From assembly GCA_010093605.1 (NCBI GenBank), contig MU004196.1, positions 646,255 through 710,254 on the forward strand: 64,000 nucleotides of DNA, given 5' to 3'. The position numbers were made by a program, and so were the translations under genes. Source of the DNA: Lophium mytilinum (taxonomy: Eukaryota; Ascomycota; Dothideomycetes; Mytilinidiales; Mytilinidiaceae). Shown here one piece after another: positions 10,577 through 22,700 of the stretch. The notes below the pieces were generated by a model that was not told the origin of the DNA, made no database searches, and worked only from the letters and a program-made list of their open reading frames with translations. Position 1 is the stretch's first letter. Each line of letters begins with the position of its first letter.

Positions 10577-11842
10577 CTAGAAGTTCTGGGCGATGCCAGA
10601 GTTGCCTTGTTGTGGGAAGACGGATGGATTCTCGATTCTTGTGTTTCGCCGGGCTGATACATCGCGGATCACGGGTTGCTGTCCTCCACCGTATGTGCCG
10701 TCTCCGTATGGCCCGGGCTGGTAGTATCCGGCTTCGTTGTAGTAGTCCTGTGGGTTGTTCATAGGGATGGGCATCTCTCCAGAATTGTCGGATCGATTGC
10801 CGGCTGAATATGACGACGATGCATTCGAAGGTCCACGACGGATATCTGAGCGGTTCTGTCCGGCAACTGGAGCGGCTCCTAGAGCACCAATGGTTTCCGA
10901 GTCCATCGTGTCCCGTTGACCCGCCATAAGTGGATTATCTGAATGGCCTTCTGACACTTGCGTTGGCGAATGCGGGCTGTGGTATCCGCCTGGGTTGCTG
11001 GTAGTATCCGAGATGCCTCCAATGCCGCCCGACAGGGTCGTCGATGCCTTCCTGTTCGATGACGGATTCGTTGTGTTTCCCCATCCTCGATATCCGCTGT
11101 TGTCCTCTGTCATCACTGAACCGGCACCTACGGCAGGGAGCGTGGGGTCGTTGTTAGGGTTGAAGCCATATTCTTCGACCTCCTTCCTCCTAGCCTCCTC
11201 GCCGTCCTTCCGCTGCTTTCGTTTCTTCCAGAGAAAGATGCCCACCAACACGAGAGCAGCTACCACAACAACCGGTATCACAACGGCAATAGCTGTCTTG
11301 CCTGCTGTGCTCAATCCTCCCTTTACTTCCTTGGATTGCTGTGTTTGCAGTCCAGCGGAGCCGGCAGTTGTGGATGACTTCGAGGACGAGGTGGTGGACG
11401 CTGGGGTTGATGTCTCCTCGGGTGTGGTCACCGAAGTGATGAATACAACGACGGTACTGGGACTTTCACCGGGGACGGTTGGCTCTACGGTGACTTGAGA
11501 GGTGATGACCTTTGTCGAAGGAGGGGCTGCAGATCTGGTGACAACTGAGGTCGCGATAACAGCACTCGACGGAGCTGGCGTTGAGGAGACAACCGGGGCC
11601 GAGGACGGTTCTGCACTCGAGACAATCACGACGGAGGAGGAGGAGGAGGCGGGGAGGGAGACGGGCGCAGGCGAGGAGGAGGTGGGCGCCAAAGAGGTTT
11701 GCGCGACTGAAGATGTCAGAGTCCGAGTCGACGAAGAGAGGGCGTTTGAAGAAGAAGCCATGGCCGATGACAGCGAGGCAGAAGATGCAGAGGATGCAGA
11801 AGACGCGGATGAATCAGACATACTGGTAGAAGAATTCGACAT
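10577..11842 (-). CDS. Ser/Thr-rich single-pass membrane protein, Mid2/Wsc-like
   Basis: The open frame from the ATG at 11842 encodes 421 residues. The first 180 are almost entirely Ser, Thr, Ala, Pro and Val, a likely O-mannosylated stalk. One membrane segment, about 183-205 (AIAVVIPVVVVAALVLVGIF), is followed by a positive stop-transfer stretch, WKKRKQRK. A cytosolic tail of about 215 residues is rich in Asn, Gly, Ser and Tyr (YYNEAGYYQPGPYGDGTYGG). The architecture matches fungal cell-wall stress sensors of the Mid2/Wsc type or similar mucin-like sensors. No signal peptide is seen at this start. It may be supplied by an upstream exon: an acceptor-like TTTATAG lies at about 11867-11873, in frame. 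Otherwise the protein would use a reverse signal-anchor. No Wsc Cys-rich domain is visible. Confidence 0.75.
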   Translation of the reverse strand: MSNSSTSMSDSSASSASSASSASLSSAMASSSNALSSSTRTLTSSVAQTSLAPTSSSPAPVSLPASSSSSVVIVSSAEPSSAPVVSSTPAPSSAVIATSVVTRSAAPPSTKVITSQVTVEPTVPGESPSTVVVFITSVTTPEETSTPASTTSSSKSSTTAGSAGLQTQQSKEVKGGLSTAGKTAIAVVIPVVVVAALVLVGIFLWKKRKQRKDGEEARRKEVEEYGFNPNNDPTLPAVGAGSVMTEDNSGYRGWGNTTNPSSNRKASTTLSGGIGGISDTTSNPGGYHSPHSPTQVSEGHSDNPLMAGQRDTMDSETIGALGAAPVAGQNRSDIRRGPSNASSSYSAGNRSDNSGEMPIPMNNPQDYYNEAGYYQPGPYGDGTYGGGQQPVIRDVSARRNTRIENPSVFPQQGNSGIAQNF

Positions 11843-14800
11843 GGCGCCGGTGGTCAAAGAAACAGACTATAAAGGAAGCGGCGTGGGATCGAGCCGGTCG
11901 CGTTGGGCGATTGTCGAGGGCGACCAAACAAAGGGTCTGGAATGTGCTACAATGGCATCCAGTAGGTCAAAAGAACAGCAGTCGAAGAAGCGGAGAACGG
12001 CCAATGGGATGGCGATGAAATGGATGGCGATGTGGGATGCACGCAGCGCAGGACGCGGTGCGAGTGTGGGTGGTGGTAAGAGATTGGGGAGAAGGAGGTT
12101 CAGGTGTGGCCGGCGCGGGTGGGAGGCCCGATGCAACTGGCGTTACGGCAGTAAGGCCTTCGCGTAGGATACGGATAGTAGAGTGCAGCTACAGGCACAG
12201 GCAGTAGACAGTAGGTGAGGTTCCCAGGTCAAAGGGCGTGATGCTCGACGGGCGGTGTTTGAGGAGTGCTCGGCGTGGGCGGCAGCTTCTGTATTTCTTC
12301 TCCAGCAGCCTCTCAGGCCTTCACAGCGGCTTCAACCCTCCACGACGCAGCCAAGCCGCCGGCCTCTCCTCTCGAGACCCTTCGCGGCTGTTCAAGATCC
12401 GCCAGCTGCCCGATGTGGGTGAGCGCTAGACACAGCGGGCGATAGCGGGCGTGGCTGTTCACGACGTGCAGCACCCGGCGGTCCAGCCCTATGCGCCCGC
12501 ATCAAATGCCTCTGGCGAGCCGCCCATTCGTGATACACTCACACGAACTCACCCAGCAAACAGCAGCAATCGACGCTGAAAAGCCGTGACGTTGCCAGGT
12601 AACATGAGTCTCAAACGCCCCGTCACCCGTGAAGCACCAGCCAGTCTCGACATCATCGCCCAGGATGGCATTGATGTGGATGAAACGACAGACGACGAGT
12701 GTAATTGGCCACTCCTGAAATAGCCACGCCGCCGTTGAATGGCCCTCGGCGCTGCGACGTCGCATGCGGATCTCTGCTACCTGCGTTCACTGATCGTGAG
12801 TCCGGTGGGATGCTAGTCTCCTCCACGGCGAGCCTCTTTCCGAGACTCCAATACAGCACGACAATTCAAGTGTTGGCAGTTGTCCATACACCAAGACGGC
12901 TGTCGGCATTGTCGTTGCTATTCGCGTTCCGCTGCTGCTTCATCTCCACCCCCTTCGTCCAGCATGTATTGGCGGAAGAAACTCCGCAGCTAAAAGGTCC
13001 CTGCTTTCACGTACAGCAAAGAGGGAACCACGGAACTTCATCTGGGCACGATCACCCTACAAGACGCAATCTTATCAAGAGGCAACAAAGACGCAACGCT
13101 ATTGACATGGCGAGGCTTATGCAGCGCAAAGAGCATCAATAATCAACCGTCATCTGATTCTCGCATCCGTATCCCAGCCAGCCAGTCAAAGAAACCGGAT
13201 CAGCCGCACTCACGAGACATTCAGCTTCCGAAAACTTCTCTTTGAAGATGTTGACAAGGATCTGCACTTGTTTCCCTTCGCAGTAATTACGTTCATTTCG
13301 TTTTCTGCGCTGAGGTGGCCGAGATGCACGCGATAATTACGCGCTCTTCGACTGCCATGAGCTACACCTTCACACTCATCACAGTCTCGGCCCAGGCACT
13401 TTCTCCTTATCTTTTCTGGCTCTTCCAAATTTCTGTGCATGCAATCTGAATAGTTTCACTTATGACGTTATGTTTATGACGAAGGTCAGAAACTCTGATA
13501 CCTGTATCCACCGTTCCTCTTGCATGACTGTCATTTCTAGTCTTCATCTACCAGGGATTTCACGACGGCCTTCAACTTTCCAACGTTGACTCTATGGCAT
13601 TATCTGATGGTCTAGTAATGTGGCCTTCGTATGAATGTACGCCTACTTAGCTCGCCCCGACTCTGGGTGAATGGCTGCCGAGTGTTTTGAGGATGCGAAG
13701 TATGACTTTGTCCTGGGCCTGTCGATGCCCGCAAAGCCCCTAACTGCCATTCCTTTACTCGTATGCATGAACGGACGTCCTCATCACATGAGACCTGAGA
13801 AATCACGGGACCAATGCAGAGAAGAGCCATAAAACTTTCGACGGACCTCAAATTTTCCAGCAACAGGGCAGCCTCGTGCTGTGGATAGAAAACAGGTGGC
13901 GACATGGTCGATGAGCAAAATATGTAAGGTATGGATACCATGGGGACCGCCGGAGTCGAGCCTGCGGTTCAGCTTCTTCCGAAGTATCAACCACTGATGC
14001 TGCACACCACCATCGCCCCAAAGCGCCTCTCCAATACCTATCTCGATCGCCAATGAGCTTCAAGCTGCTGAAACGAAGGTTGTCAACACCGTACATCTCT
14101 AACAACCATCACCATCATTATCTTCTACTCCGCTCCGCTCTCCATCGCTTCTTTCCCGTCGACATTTTCATCCACCGAACCAGGACCACCACACACCTCC
14201 ATCAGGTCTGGCAAAGTTGTGTTTTACTCCCACGGACACCACCAAGATCCATCCAAGTGCTCTGCACATCCTTTTGCACGACGCAGGCAACCAGCCATTT
14301 TACTCGGACACGCCTGTTTTTGCTCCCCCCAACTCCTTTCTTTCCCACAACCTGCTGGAAGAACAAAGCACGCCAGCGGTAGGGCTTTTATACCAGAAGA
14401 TATCTCTGGACACGTGAGTAGCTGTTTGCTCACATGATCTCGAAGATTGCTGCAGCGAGGAGGTAGGAGTGCATATTCATCACGATTCCATGTACCAATG
14501 TTGGTCGGACCGGACGAAGATGCGTTTAAAGGGTACCGCTTCACTGCCTAGAGGTTCAATAAAGGTATATTAAGCCTCGGGCTGTGCCGTAAATGCTAAT
14601 AGTCGAGAGGAGTGAGCATCTTCTTATAGAATTGAGGTGTTACATAGACTTTACGCCCTGCGCGGTTTTTTCCTGTGTGCAAGTTGGGACTTGCTAGTTT
14701 TCGTCCACCATCTACACAGAGGACCCGAGTAAGTGCGAACGAAGACGCCGGGATAGGAGGACCCGGTTCCACGCGAATGAGTTTGATATCAACACAGGAA

Positions 14801-15229
14801 CGATTATCACATCCATTCATCACAGCAAACAGCAGCATCCACAAAGACAGCGATAGGATGTAGAATTGCTAGGTACGTCACCACACCGGCGACTTCAATC
14901 AACCCTAAGTATATACAGAAGAAGGCAGCACACACATGTGTAGCTCAAGGCTTTCCCCACCTGCGCCCGGCAGACGAAAACGCCCCAACACACAAATAGA
15001 TCCCACTCCCCCAGATGTCCGGGTGAATTCCACAACTCTCCAAAAGAGCTTTTTTGATCCCCTCACTTAGCTGTACACAGCGAAAAACCCCCAATGGCTT
15101 TCATCCTCCGCTTGAGATGCAAAAAATCGTCAATAAGTCATGCAAAGCGCCTAGACCGGCCTGCGCTAGCGTTTGTTGGTATGGGGGTTGAGCTTGCTGC
15201 GCAATCGCCAGACATAGCGGCAGACAGAT
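11843..15229. other. 3.4-kb intergenic region, no supported gene
   Basis: This contains the upstream region of the membrane-protein gene and the 3' flank of the expansin-like gene. The open frames here are short (under 150 codons), overlap each other on both strands and show no domain. A 221-codon frame on the plus strand (11502-12167) is mostly the antisense of the Ser-rich coding region. I see no RNA gene or repeat. Confidence 0.5.
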
Positions 15230-16132
15230 CTAAGTCTCCCACCACTCAAAGACGTCCGAGTGGCCGCGACCATTGACGCTGGGGAACGCCTCATCGAAGA
15301 AGCCCTGCGCCAGATCGAGGTTGCCGCCCGTGCAGGGGAGCGCATCCGTGCCCATGCACTTGTCGCCGATCGTCGCGGGCCACGTCTTGCCGGTGACCTT
15401 GTTGAGGATCATGATCTTCTGCCCGCACCACGGGTTGCCGTTGGACATCGTGCCCTTGCTGTCCCACGTGTCGTGCGCAATCGCGACGACGTGGTCGCTG
15501 TTCTGGATCAGGAAGCCGCACGCGCCGTAGCCGCCGGCCGGGTCGTAGTAGGTGATGTCGCCGGTGTACTTCTCGCCGCCGCCGTAGCTGGCGGCGCTTG
15601 CGGAGGCGCTGGGTGCGGCGGCTGCGGAGGAGGCTGGGGGGGTGTATGCGGGAGTGGGCGCTACGTAGACGGAGCTGGATGCGGGTGGTGGGGTGTAGAC
15701 GGAGCTAGGCGTCGAGGGAGGGGTGTAGACGGAGCTGGGTGCCGCGGGAGGCGTGTAGACGGAGCTCACAGCTGGAGGAGTGTAGGCAGGAGACGAGGGG
15801 GGAGTGTAGACTGAAGAGGGAGCCTCGTAGGTGCTGGAAGGGGTCGCTACGACGGGGGGAGTGTAGGCTGGCTCCGAGTGCTTGGAGTGGTGCTGCTCGT
15901 AGAACAGGCCGCCAGCGGAGGAGCTGGCTTCGGCAGCAGCAGCGAGGGGGGTCGGGTCGACCCAGATGGTCGTGGTGCTGTACTCGGTCTTGACCACCTC
16001 CTCAGTAACGACAACGAGGTTGCGCTTCTTGTGCATATGAGCGTGGTGGTTGTGCTTGTTGGTGGGCACAGCAGCGACGAAGGAGGTCAGGAAGAGCGCA
16101 GAGAGCGCGAGGGTGGTGCTGGTAGTCTTCAT
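15230..16132 (-). CDS. Secreted expansin-like double-psi beta-barrel protein
   Basis: Single exon, 300 residues. An N-terminal signal peptide (about 1-21, ALSALFLTSFVAAVP) is followed by a His-rich stretch and a Kex2-like KKR site near 35-37. A middle linker of about 100 residues is built from PSSVYTPP/AYTPP repeats. The C-terminal 105 residues form a double-psi beta-barrel domain of the RlpA/barwin/expansin type, with GDITYYDPAGGYGACG, NPWCGQKIMI and GDKCMG, and at least four Cys. The protein is probably secreted or wall-associated. Expansin-like proteins loosen or bind wall polysaccharides, and some fungal members act during host contact. The second, carbohydrate-binding expansin domain is absent, so enzymatic activity should not be assumed. 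Three CCAATCC/CTATACC-type short repeats precede the ATG in the 5' leader (about 16133-16175). Confidence 0.88.
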   Translation of the reverse strand: MKTTSTTLALSALFLTSFVAAVPTNKHNHHAHMHKKRNLVVVTEEVVKTEYSTTTIWVDPTPLAAAAEASSSAGGLFYEQHHSKHSEPAYTPPVVATPSSTYEAPSSVYTPPSSPAYTPPAVSSVYTPPAAPSSVYTPPSTPSSVYTPPPASSSVYVAPTPAYTPPASSAAAAPSASASAASYGGGEKYTGDITYYDPAGGYGACGFLIQNSDHVVAIAHDTWDSKGTMSNGNPWCGQKIMILNKVTGKTWPATIGDKCMGTDALPCTGGNLDLAQGFFDEAFPSVNGRGHSDVFEWWET

Positions 16133-19100
16133 ATTGGCTTTGGTATATGGATTGGTATAGGGATTGGTGTAGGATGTCGGTGTTGTTGCTGAGAAGCAGT
16201 GGTGGTTCCTGGAGTGACTGGTATTTGAGGCTAGTAGTCAGAGAGCGACACGTGGAATTGGCTAGCAATTCGACTGTTGGAATGTGGTGTTCAGCGCAGA
16301 CGTTGTCTTGTCGGTGTAGCGGGTGGCTGGCCGTTGGGTATCGGAATGCTGTTCGAGAAAAGAGTGAATTGAGATGTAGATCTCGTAAATGAGTGAAGAA
16401 AAGAAGGGCAGATAAAACAAATGCTAGACGTCAAGCCTGTAAGGAGGGAGTTGGAGGAGACGGGGGCAGGGCACGACTTTTGTAGGCCGAGTTGGAGTTG
16501 GGGGTGGGCAAAGGGGAGTCGGGCCTGCATAGACTCAGCTGGCGAATCGGGGAGGCACAGCGCACGCACACCGAATCCTTGGACTGCGCCGTCCCGGCGA
16601 CTTCCTTGCTGGCGAGCTTTCGTGCTTTTGCTGGCGCCGGCTGTGGCTCCCCGAGCAGAAAAACGGGAAAACTTCTGCAAATCTAGGCGCAAAGTCTAGT
16701 TGACGCCTGCATCTACTACCGCATCCCGCCGTCGACCAAGATGCGGTCTAAAGTCTGCCCTGCCAGACGGGCTGCTCAGAAAAACTCTCTTCACACCTCC
16801 TTTCCTCACGAATCCTGCGCACGGCGTCGAGCAGCGCTGTGGCCTGTGGGCAAGACACGGCTGAAGGCCAACGTTTCACTCGTCCCCATCCGGCTAGCCG
16901 TCAGCTGTCGGTCAGGGCCTGGGGCCGGACTGAGTGCAGTGCACCCGGGCGATTGGCTGGATCTTCAGGTACCCGCTCGCCAGGGGGACCGGCCACTCAC
17001 AAACATTTCAAGCATGGAAACATCCAAATCTGCACAGCCTCAGTGTGTATTTCGGCAAGAGTACCCCACGGCCCGAGATGAGGAGTGACACGTGGATCCG
17101 GGGCCAGAGGGACTGTCTCTCATTCCTCGTCGTTGCCCCGACCACCACAGCACTCGCCTTCTCCGAGTCGACGACAGAGCAACAAACTGCGCCATGCCAT
17201 GCGCCGTCACCCCGCGTGCAGAGTGGAGCGCCTGGCCAAACACTCTGTTTCTACGAGTCGCGCCGAATACAGCTGCGATTGGTGCTGGGCCGTCCAAGGG
17301 ATGAAACCTGCGCGACGCCGTGGTTCGCCGCACCGCTCCCAGCGTCAGCACTCACTGCACACGTCGCCCACCGCCGGCCGTCTGCGCCTCTCACAGCTGC
17401 AGGTTGCACGACGGTGTTGCTCTGCTGCAGCCTGCGCTTTTTTTTTTCTTTTGGCACCGTGGCCAGGCGCGAAATGAATTGTGGGACGCAAGCACTCGTA
17501 ACTGGCTCCCAGCCCTCTCCATGTCATTGTCACCATCTTCTGCCGTTATGCCGTTGCCTTAGGCTGGGTTTAACGTTAACGTTATCGATACTGTTCCCCA
17601 CACCCACCAGCCCGGGCCTATCATGGCGGAACGGTAGGCGTCCGTCGCTGAAGACTTTTCACAGATGCATGCGTCCTGCAGCCTGAATCACCTAACTGTT
17701 TACATGACTTGTATAGTACGTAACGCTGAGCTGCCCTGTAGTAGGGCTGCTAAAAGTCTGCATGCTCGGAAGTCCCCCCTCTGTCCAGCGATTGGGCGCT
17801 GAGTATTCGATGTCGTCAGGATTGGAAACAGCCGTGGATGCAGCAATCGCGATAGACTTGGGAAGATTCCACGGTTCACCTTCGGGTACTGCCACTGGGT
17901 CCCGCTGTGTTCCAGCTTTTCGGCGAAGGCAATTCATCCCTCAGGAGAACGAGATCCTTTTTGATCCTGCAATCCAGCGTTGTGGTAAATCATTTAGCTA
18001 CGAACCCCACGGCCACGCCTCGATTTTACAAGGGCATATCTAGAACTCAAACCGGACGTTAACTTGACCGACTTAAATCCTACGTTCTGAAGCCACCAGG
18101 GGATGTCCTCCCGAGTTCTCTTTTCTACTTCGGTGTAATTGATTTGGTAGCCTCAAGGCCGCGTACCCCATATTTAGCGACTCAGGTACAGTGCACGATC
18201 AATTCTCGTAATTCAGCCGTGTCTCACTTCATCCCTATTCAATCAAAAGCATTAGGGCATTAAACTGCCTCTCTACATCCCTATCCTCCTACTAGCCTTG
18301 CATAAACGCCAAAAATGATGACTTCATAACGCTTCCCTCATTAAAAGTCACAGTGCAGCGGTCAATTCAGGACGTCGCATATAGCACACGTGATATCGTA
18401 TGGAATGGTAATTATTCCTTCACACTACGTCTCTCTCCTCTTCTACACGCTCAGATCTGAAGAAAGCCTCAATTCTCCCTCCGTCACTTCTCCTCCTCCG
18501 TCCGCACCGCATCGACCCAGTTCCCCCTAACTTAAGCATGCGGGGTGCATTCGTAGTCGGTGATGAACCGCATACACCACCACCCAATGACCATCACCAT
18601 CAACCAGGAATGATGAAGATCATCATCACACCCCAGTGTAACCTAGTCAGTAATTCGTCGAGCCAAAAGTGAAACCTAGTCAGCAATTCATCAAGAATGG
18701 TGGTAGCTCGTCCCTAGTTAGTAACCGTCCGTGTGCGCAAAGCGAGCTGGTCGACCGACCTCGAGACCTAGTTAGCAGTTGGCTCGGGAGCAGCTTGGTG
18801 AGGAAAGAAATTTGGGCGTGGTGGCGCCAAGTTGATATACTCTGGCAGGAGAATTCGCTGACTCAGCGATGCTAGATGACTCATCAACGCTAGTCCGTTT
18901 AATCGACTCGGGCTTAGCATTATAACCGTGTCTGTGCGATGGGCATAGGGAGTGAGGCTCCGGGGCTGTATATGGTTTTGCTGTCATCTATCTATCTGAA
19001 TTGTTCCAACTCAAGCGTTCTCTATCTGGCAGCCGCTTGCCCCTTGACACATCCATCTACCCCTCTGCCACCCTTTCCTGTCTGTGGAGTCATTGATCCT

Positions 19101-19786
19101 ACTCTCGACAGGCCGGCGCAGTCTCTAGGCTCCCCTCTATCCTTAAGCGCAAAGGTGATTAGCTAGGTATATAAGACCGTATAGACGCTGAGTATAGGGA
19201 GAGTCTCACAAGCAACCTCCAAATCAGAGGCCACATGCCATTCCCTCCCTCGCTTTTCCCGCAGTTTTCAATCTTCATATATGCTATTAGCATACCGAAG
19301 CCGTCACCATTCCATATCACAATATCCTTTCTCAGTCACACACCCCAATTCCAACTCACAACTCGTGAATACTCAACATATCAATAATCATAAATGTCAT
19401 CATTACACGCCTATCGAACACTCCATACCCAATAACCCCCCGTTACCCTCCAATCTGCCAAATTACCCCTCGGAAACCCAAACCAAAGGGAAGCCAACGC
19501 GGCTCTGATATCACTTGAAAAAGAAAGATGGATGAATGATGCCCCAAAGAACGCCCCAGACGACTCAAACGCGTCCATGTGCATCCTGTTACCCAAGCCC
19601 AGAGAGATCCCACGGCGGAAAGAGTACCGTGCCGTGCTGTACTGTGCTGATCAAAAGAACGCCCACGCCATGTGCTGTAGTGTACTGAGAGAGCAAGGAA
19701 AGTCGTTAAGCTGAAGCAAACCGAAAGCGAACCAAGAGCGCTTGGTAATGAAAGCGCGCGCGAAGGGGAACAAGCAAACCACTATC
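16133..19786. other. 3.7-kb intergenic region, no supported gene
   Basis: Bounded by the expansin-like promoter on the left and the 3' end of the TCP11-family gene on the right. Positions 16.7-17.7 kb are G+C-rich and carry several mutually overlapping open frames (longest 250 codons, 16934-17686), none with a domain or credible composition. A T-run sits near 17437-17450. A dispersed motif occurs at 18.64-18.78 kb (separate entry). Confidence 0.5.
18641..18780 (+). repeat. Four dispersed copies of an ACCTAGTYAG motif
   Basis: Copies of (A/C)CCTAGT(C/T)AG(C/T)A start at about 18641, 18674, 18713 and 18766, each followed by a similar TT(C/G)-containing tail. Spacing rises from 33 to 53 bases. 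The copies differ mainly by transitions. They could be remnants of a tandem repeat or a set of binding sites; the sequence does not tell which. Confidence 0.5.
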
Positions 19787-22700
19787 TCAAGTCTCCACCA
19801 CCGCCCCCTCAGCCGTCTGTCCCTCAATCTCCTGCCCCAACCTCTCCATCTCCTCAGACAACTGCTCATACCACACGCTATGAGCCCCCCGGTCAACCAC
19901 GGCCACCCGCCCCAGCGTCTCCACAATCTCGCCCACCTGCCCAATAAATTCGGGCAACCCCGTCGTCGCCAGCCCCTCCGTCGCCGTGCTCGCCGCCCTC
20001 ACGCGCTCGCCGCTCGACGACGCCGAGATGCGGCTGAAGATGTGCGTCTTGAGGCGCTGGAAGAGCACTTTCATGACGGGGTCTGTGAGTTTCCCGCTCT
20101 GCGCCTGGGTGAGCAGGCGGGAGATGGTGCTCGCGAGCTGTGCGCGGGTGGCTGGCGGCATGGCGTGCGAGGATTCGATCATGGATAGGATCTTCGCGGG
20201 CATAGCGGCGTCGGTTGTGTAGCCGTCTTTGAGGGTTTCCCACATCCGGGCGGCTTCGGCTTTCCAGGGGGAGCGCACGTCGCGTTTGAGGAGGTTCTTG
20301 GCAGTGAGGAGAATGCCGCCGATGGCGGTGATGCGGACGGCGTCGGCGCGGATGCGGAGGAGGCGGGTGCGGTCGAGATCGAGTGTCTCGGGGAGATCCG
20401 AGTCGCGGAGGGGAGGGGTGGCGATGGCGAGGTCGACGAGGCCACGTGCGTAGATTTTGTCGGTTGTAGGGCGGTTCGCTGGGTCGCGGCGGTCGGCTTC
20501 GGTGTGCAGGTTTACGGCGGCGTTGTGCCACCAGCGGCGAGTGTTTTGGAGAGTAGTCTTACCAGAGTCGAGGTCCTGGGCGAAGGAGCGGGCTTCGTAA
20601 CCGGCAGACTCCTTGATGAGGGTTGGGGCTGCGTTCATGAGGAGGAAGTTGGAGTAGTCGAGCGATAGGAGGTCGATGACGTGAAGAAGCTTGAAGATCT
20701 TTTCGATCATATCTGGAAGTGCACCTTCTTCTACGAGCTCATCTGCCAATGCTTTGACCTCTGCGTCGCGGACTGGAGCGCATAGCTTTGGCAGGATAGA
20801 TGCAGTGAAAGAGAAGAACTTCTCATACGAGAAGAGCCCCTGATTCAGCTGAGTACTGATGTGTTCCTGGTCAAGTGCTTCTGATATAAGCGTATGCATC
20901 GAGTTTCCAGGCTTGAGCAATCGAAGAAGCTTCTCCCGGATATTCTCTGCCATAGCCATAGTCCAGAGATTGCCTTCGCCATTCTGGAACCCCTTCAACA
21001 TAGAGTCGCAAAGATCTCTGTGCATAGCCTCGCGAAGCTCAGCTTGCGGCGAAGGATCAAGGCGGAAATCCTTGTCAATGGCAAGCTCATGAACCAGGAC
21101 TCGGTTGTGAGGCATGACAGAAAACATCTTCGTGATTTCCCTAGCTTGAAACCCGTCTGCTGTGGCAGTTCTTTGAGACTCCGCCAGCTGCGACGCTGCT
21201 TCTGCCTCAATTCCGGTGACTTCAGTAGAGGCCACAGACCCCGTTGGCGAAGATGACTCCATGGCCAATCGAGGACGAACGTCGCCAGCTGGCCTCCTTC
21301 GGGGTCTAGCCCTTCTGCTCTCGCGTATGGCCTTCCGAATAAGAAGACTCGCTCGCTCAGGACCCGCCAGTTTCCTGATCTTGCTGAGTAGAATGACTTG
21401 GTTGTCCCTAATGCCCATTCTGTATTCATTCGCAACCTCGTCCACGGTTTCGTCTTTGACGCTTTGCCAAATAGCGTCTAAATTTACAAAAGTAGCCACC
21501 ATAGTCTCAATGATGGCTGATGAATCTCGAGCTTTCCAATCGTTGAAAGCAGTGATGAATGCCCCATGTGCAAGTATGACCGTTTCGAGTCGGATAGGTG
21601 CCGGAGTATAGTTGTTGTATGCTGTAAGCCTGGGTAAAGCGGACTCGAATGAAATGATCAAATCTTTGGCCTTCCTGATCAAGTCTTGCTCTTGGTCGCC
21701 ATCCTTGCTGAATACGTGCTCCGGATGCCCGAGAATAAGATATGCGCTGAGAAATGTACGCACAGCCGTCCCGTTTGCGGCCACATCACCTTCAGTCAAC
21801 AAACCGAAGATCGACATGATCTTAGACGTCGCACTAAGCACCTTCTCCTCGGCCAAAATCAGGGTGATATCGTCGAAAGTCGCATCATGGACTTTATCGA
21901 TACAGAGACCAAGCTCCACAAAGGCCCCGACGACGTTCCTCCGCCATCGCGACCTCCACAGAGCTTGAATCTTCTTAGCCGCATCTTCAGGGGTGAGAGT
22001 ATGGCCCGAGATAGCCTTCTTGCTCTCATTCGTAGGAGAAAGACTGGTGGTTCGGGGTCTACGAGTGCCCTTCTTATATTCCGCTCGCCGTCGCTCCGCA
22101 TCGGCTAGCTTCTCTTCCATTTCTAGTCTATACCTCCGTTCTTCGGCAGCTTTCCTCTCTTTCATGTCCTCGGCTACTTTCTTGGCTCGCTTCACTTCCT
22201 CGGCGCATGACGCTGCCACCTGCGCCAGATGTTTCTCCCGAGCCTGCTGTGCAGCTATAGCTCTCTCCTCGCTGTTTGAGCCCCGAGGGGTCGCTTTCGC
22301 AAGAGCGGCGCGTAGCCGGACCTGCTCAGCATGCGCAGCCCTATCAGCTAGGCGAGCCTTGCGGGTTTCGAGGATCGAGGCGCGGCGGAGATGTTGTGCG
22401 ACATGATTACTCTGGCAGACGTTTCGGAAGGAGCGGTTCGACTGGTGGGAGTGTGTCGAGGAGATCGAGTTGCGCCTTGAGGAGGGTGCTGACGACTTGC
22501 GACGGCTATTTGACGAGCGGTAGAAGCGCGCTGCGATCCGAGGCGGCGGGGCGTAGACGTGGCCGTTTTCGGTGTCGGAGAGCATTATGTCGGATTCCTC
22601 TGGGATGTCGTCGTTTGTTTGCGTGATGACCATGTCGGCCTCGGAGTCTGAGAGTGGCGCATCCATTGTATTCTTTGTGTAGCGACAGTCGGTTAAGGCA

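Noticed and set aside
11502-12167. 221-codon plus-strand frame rich in Glu and Ala
   Set aside because: It is mostly the antisense of the Ser/Thr/Ala-rich coding region of the membrane-protein gene, which has a clear transmembrane segment and a coherent tail.
16934-17686. 250-codon open frame upstream of the expansin-like gene
   Set aside because: Low-information composition, competing frames on both strands, no domain and no plausible start context.
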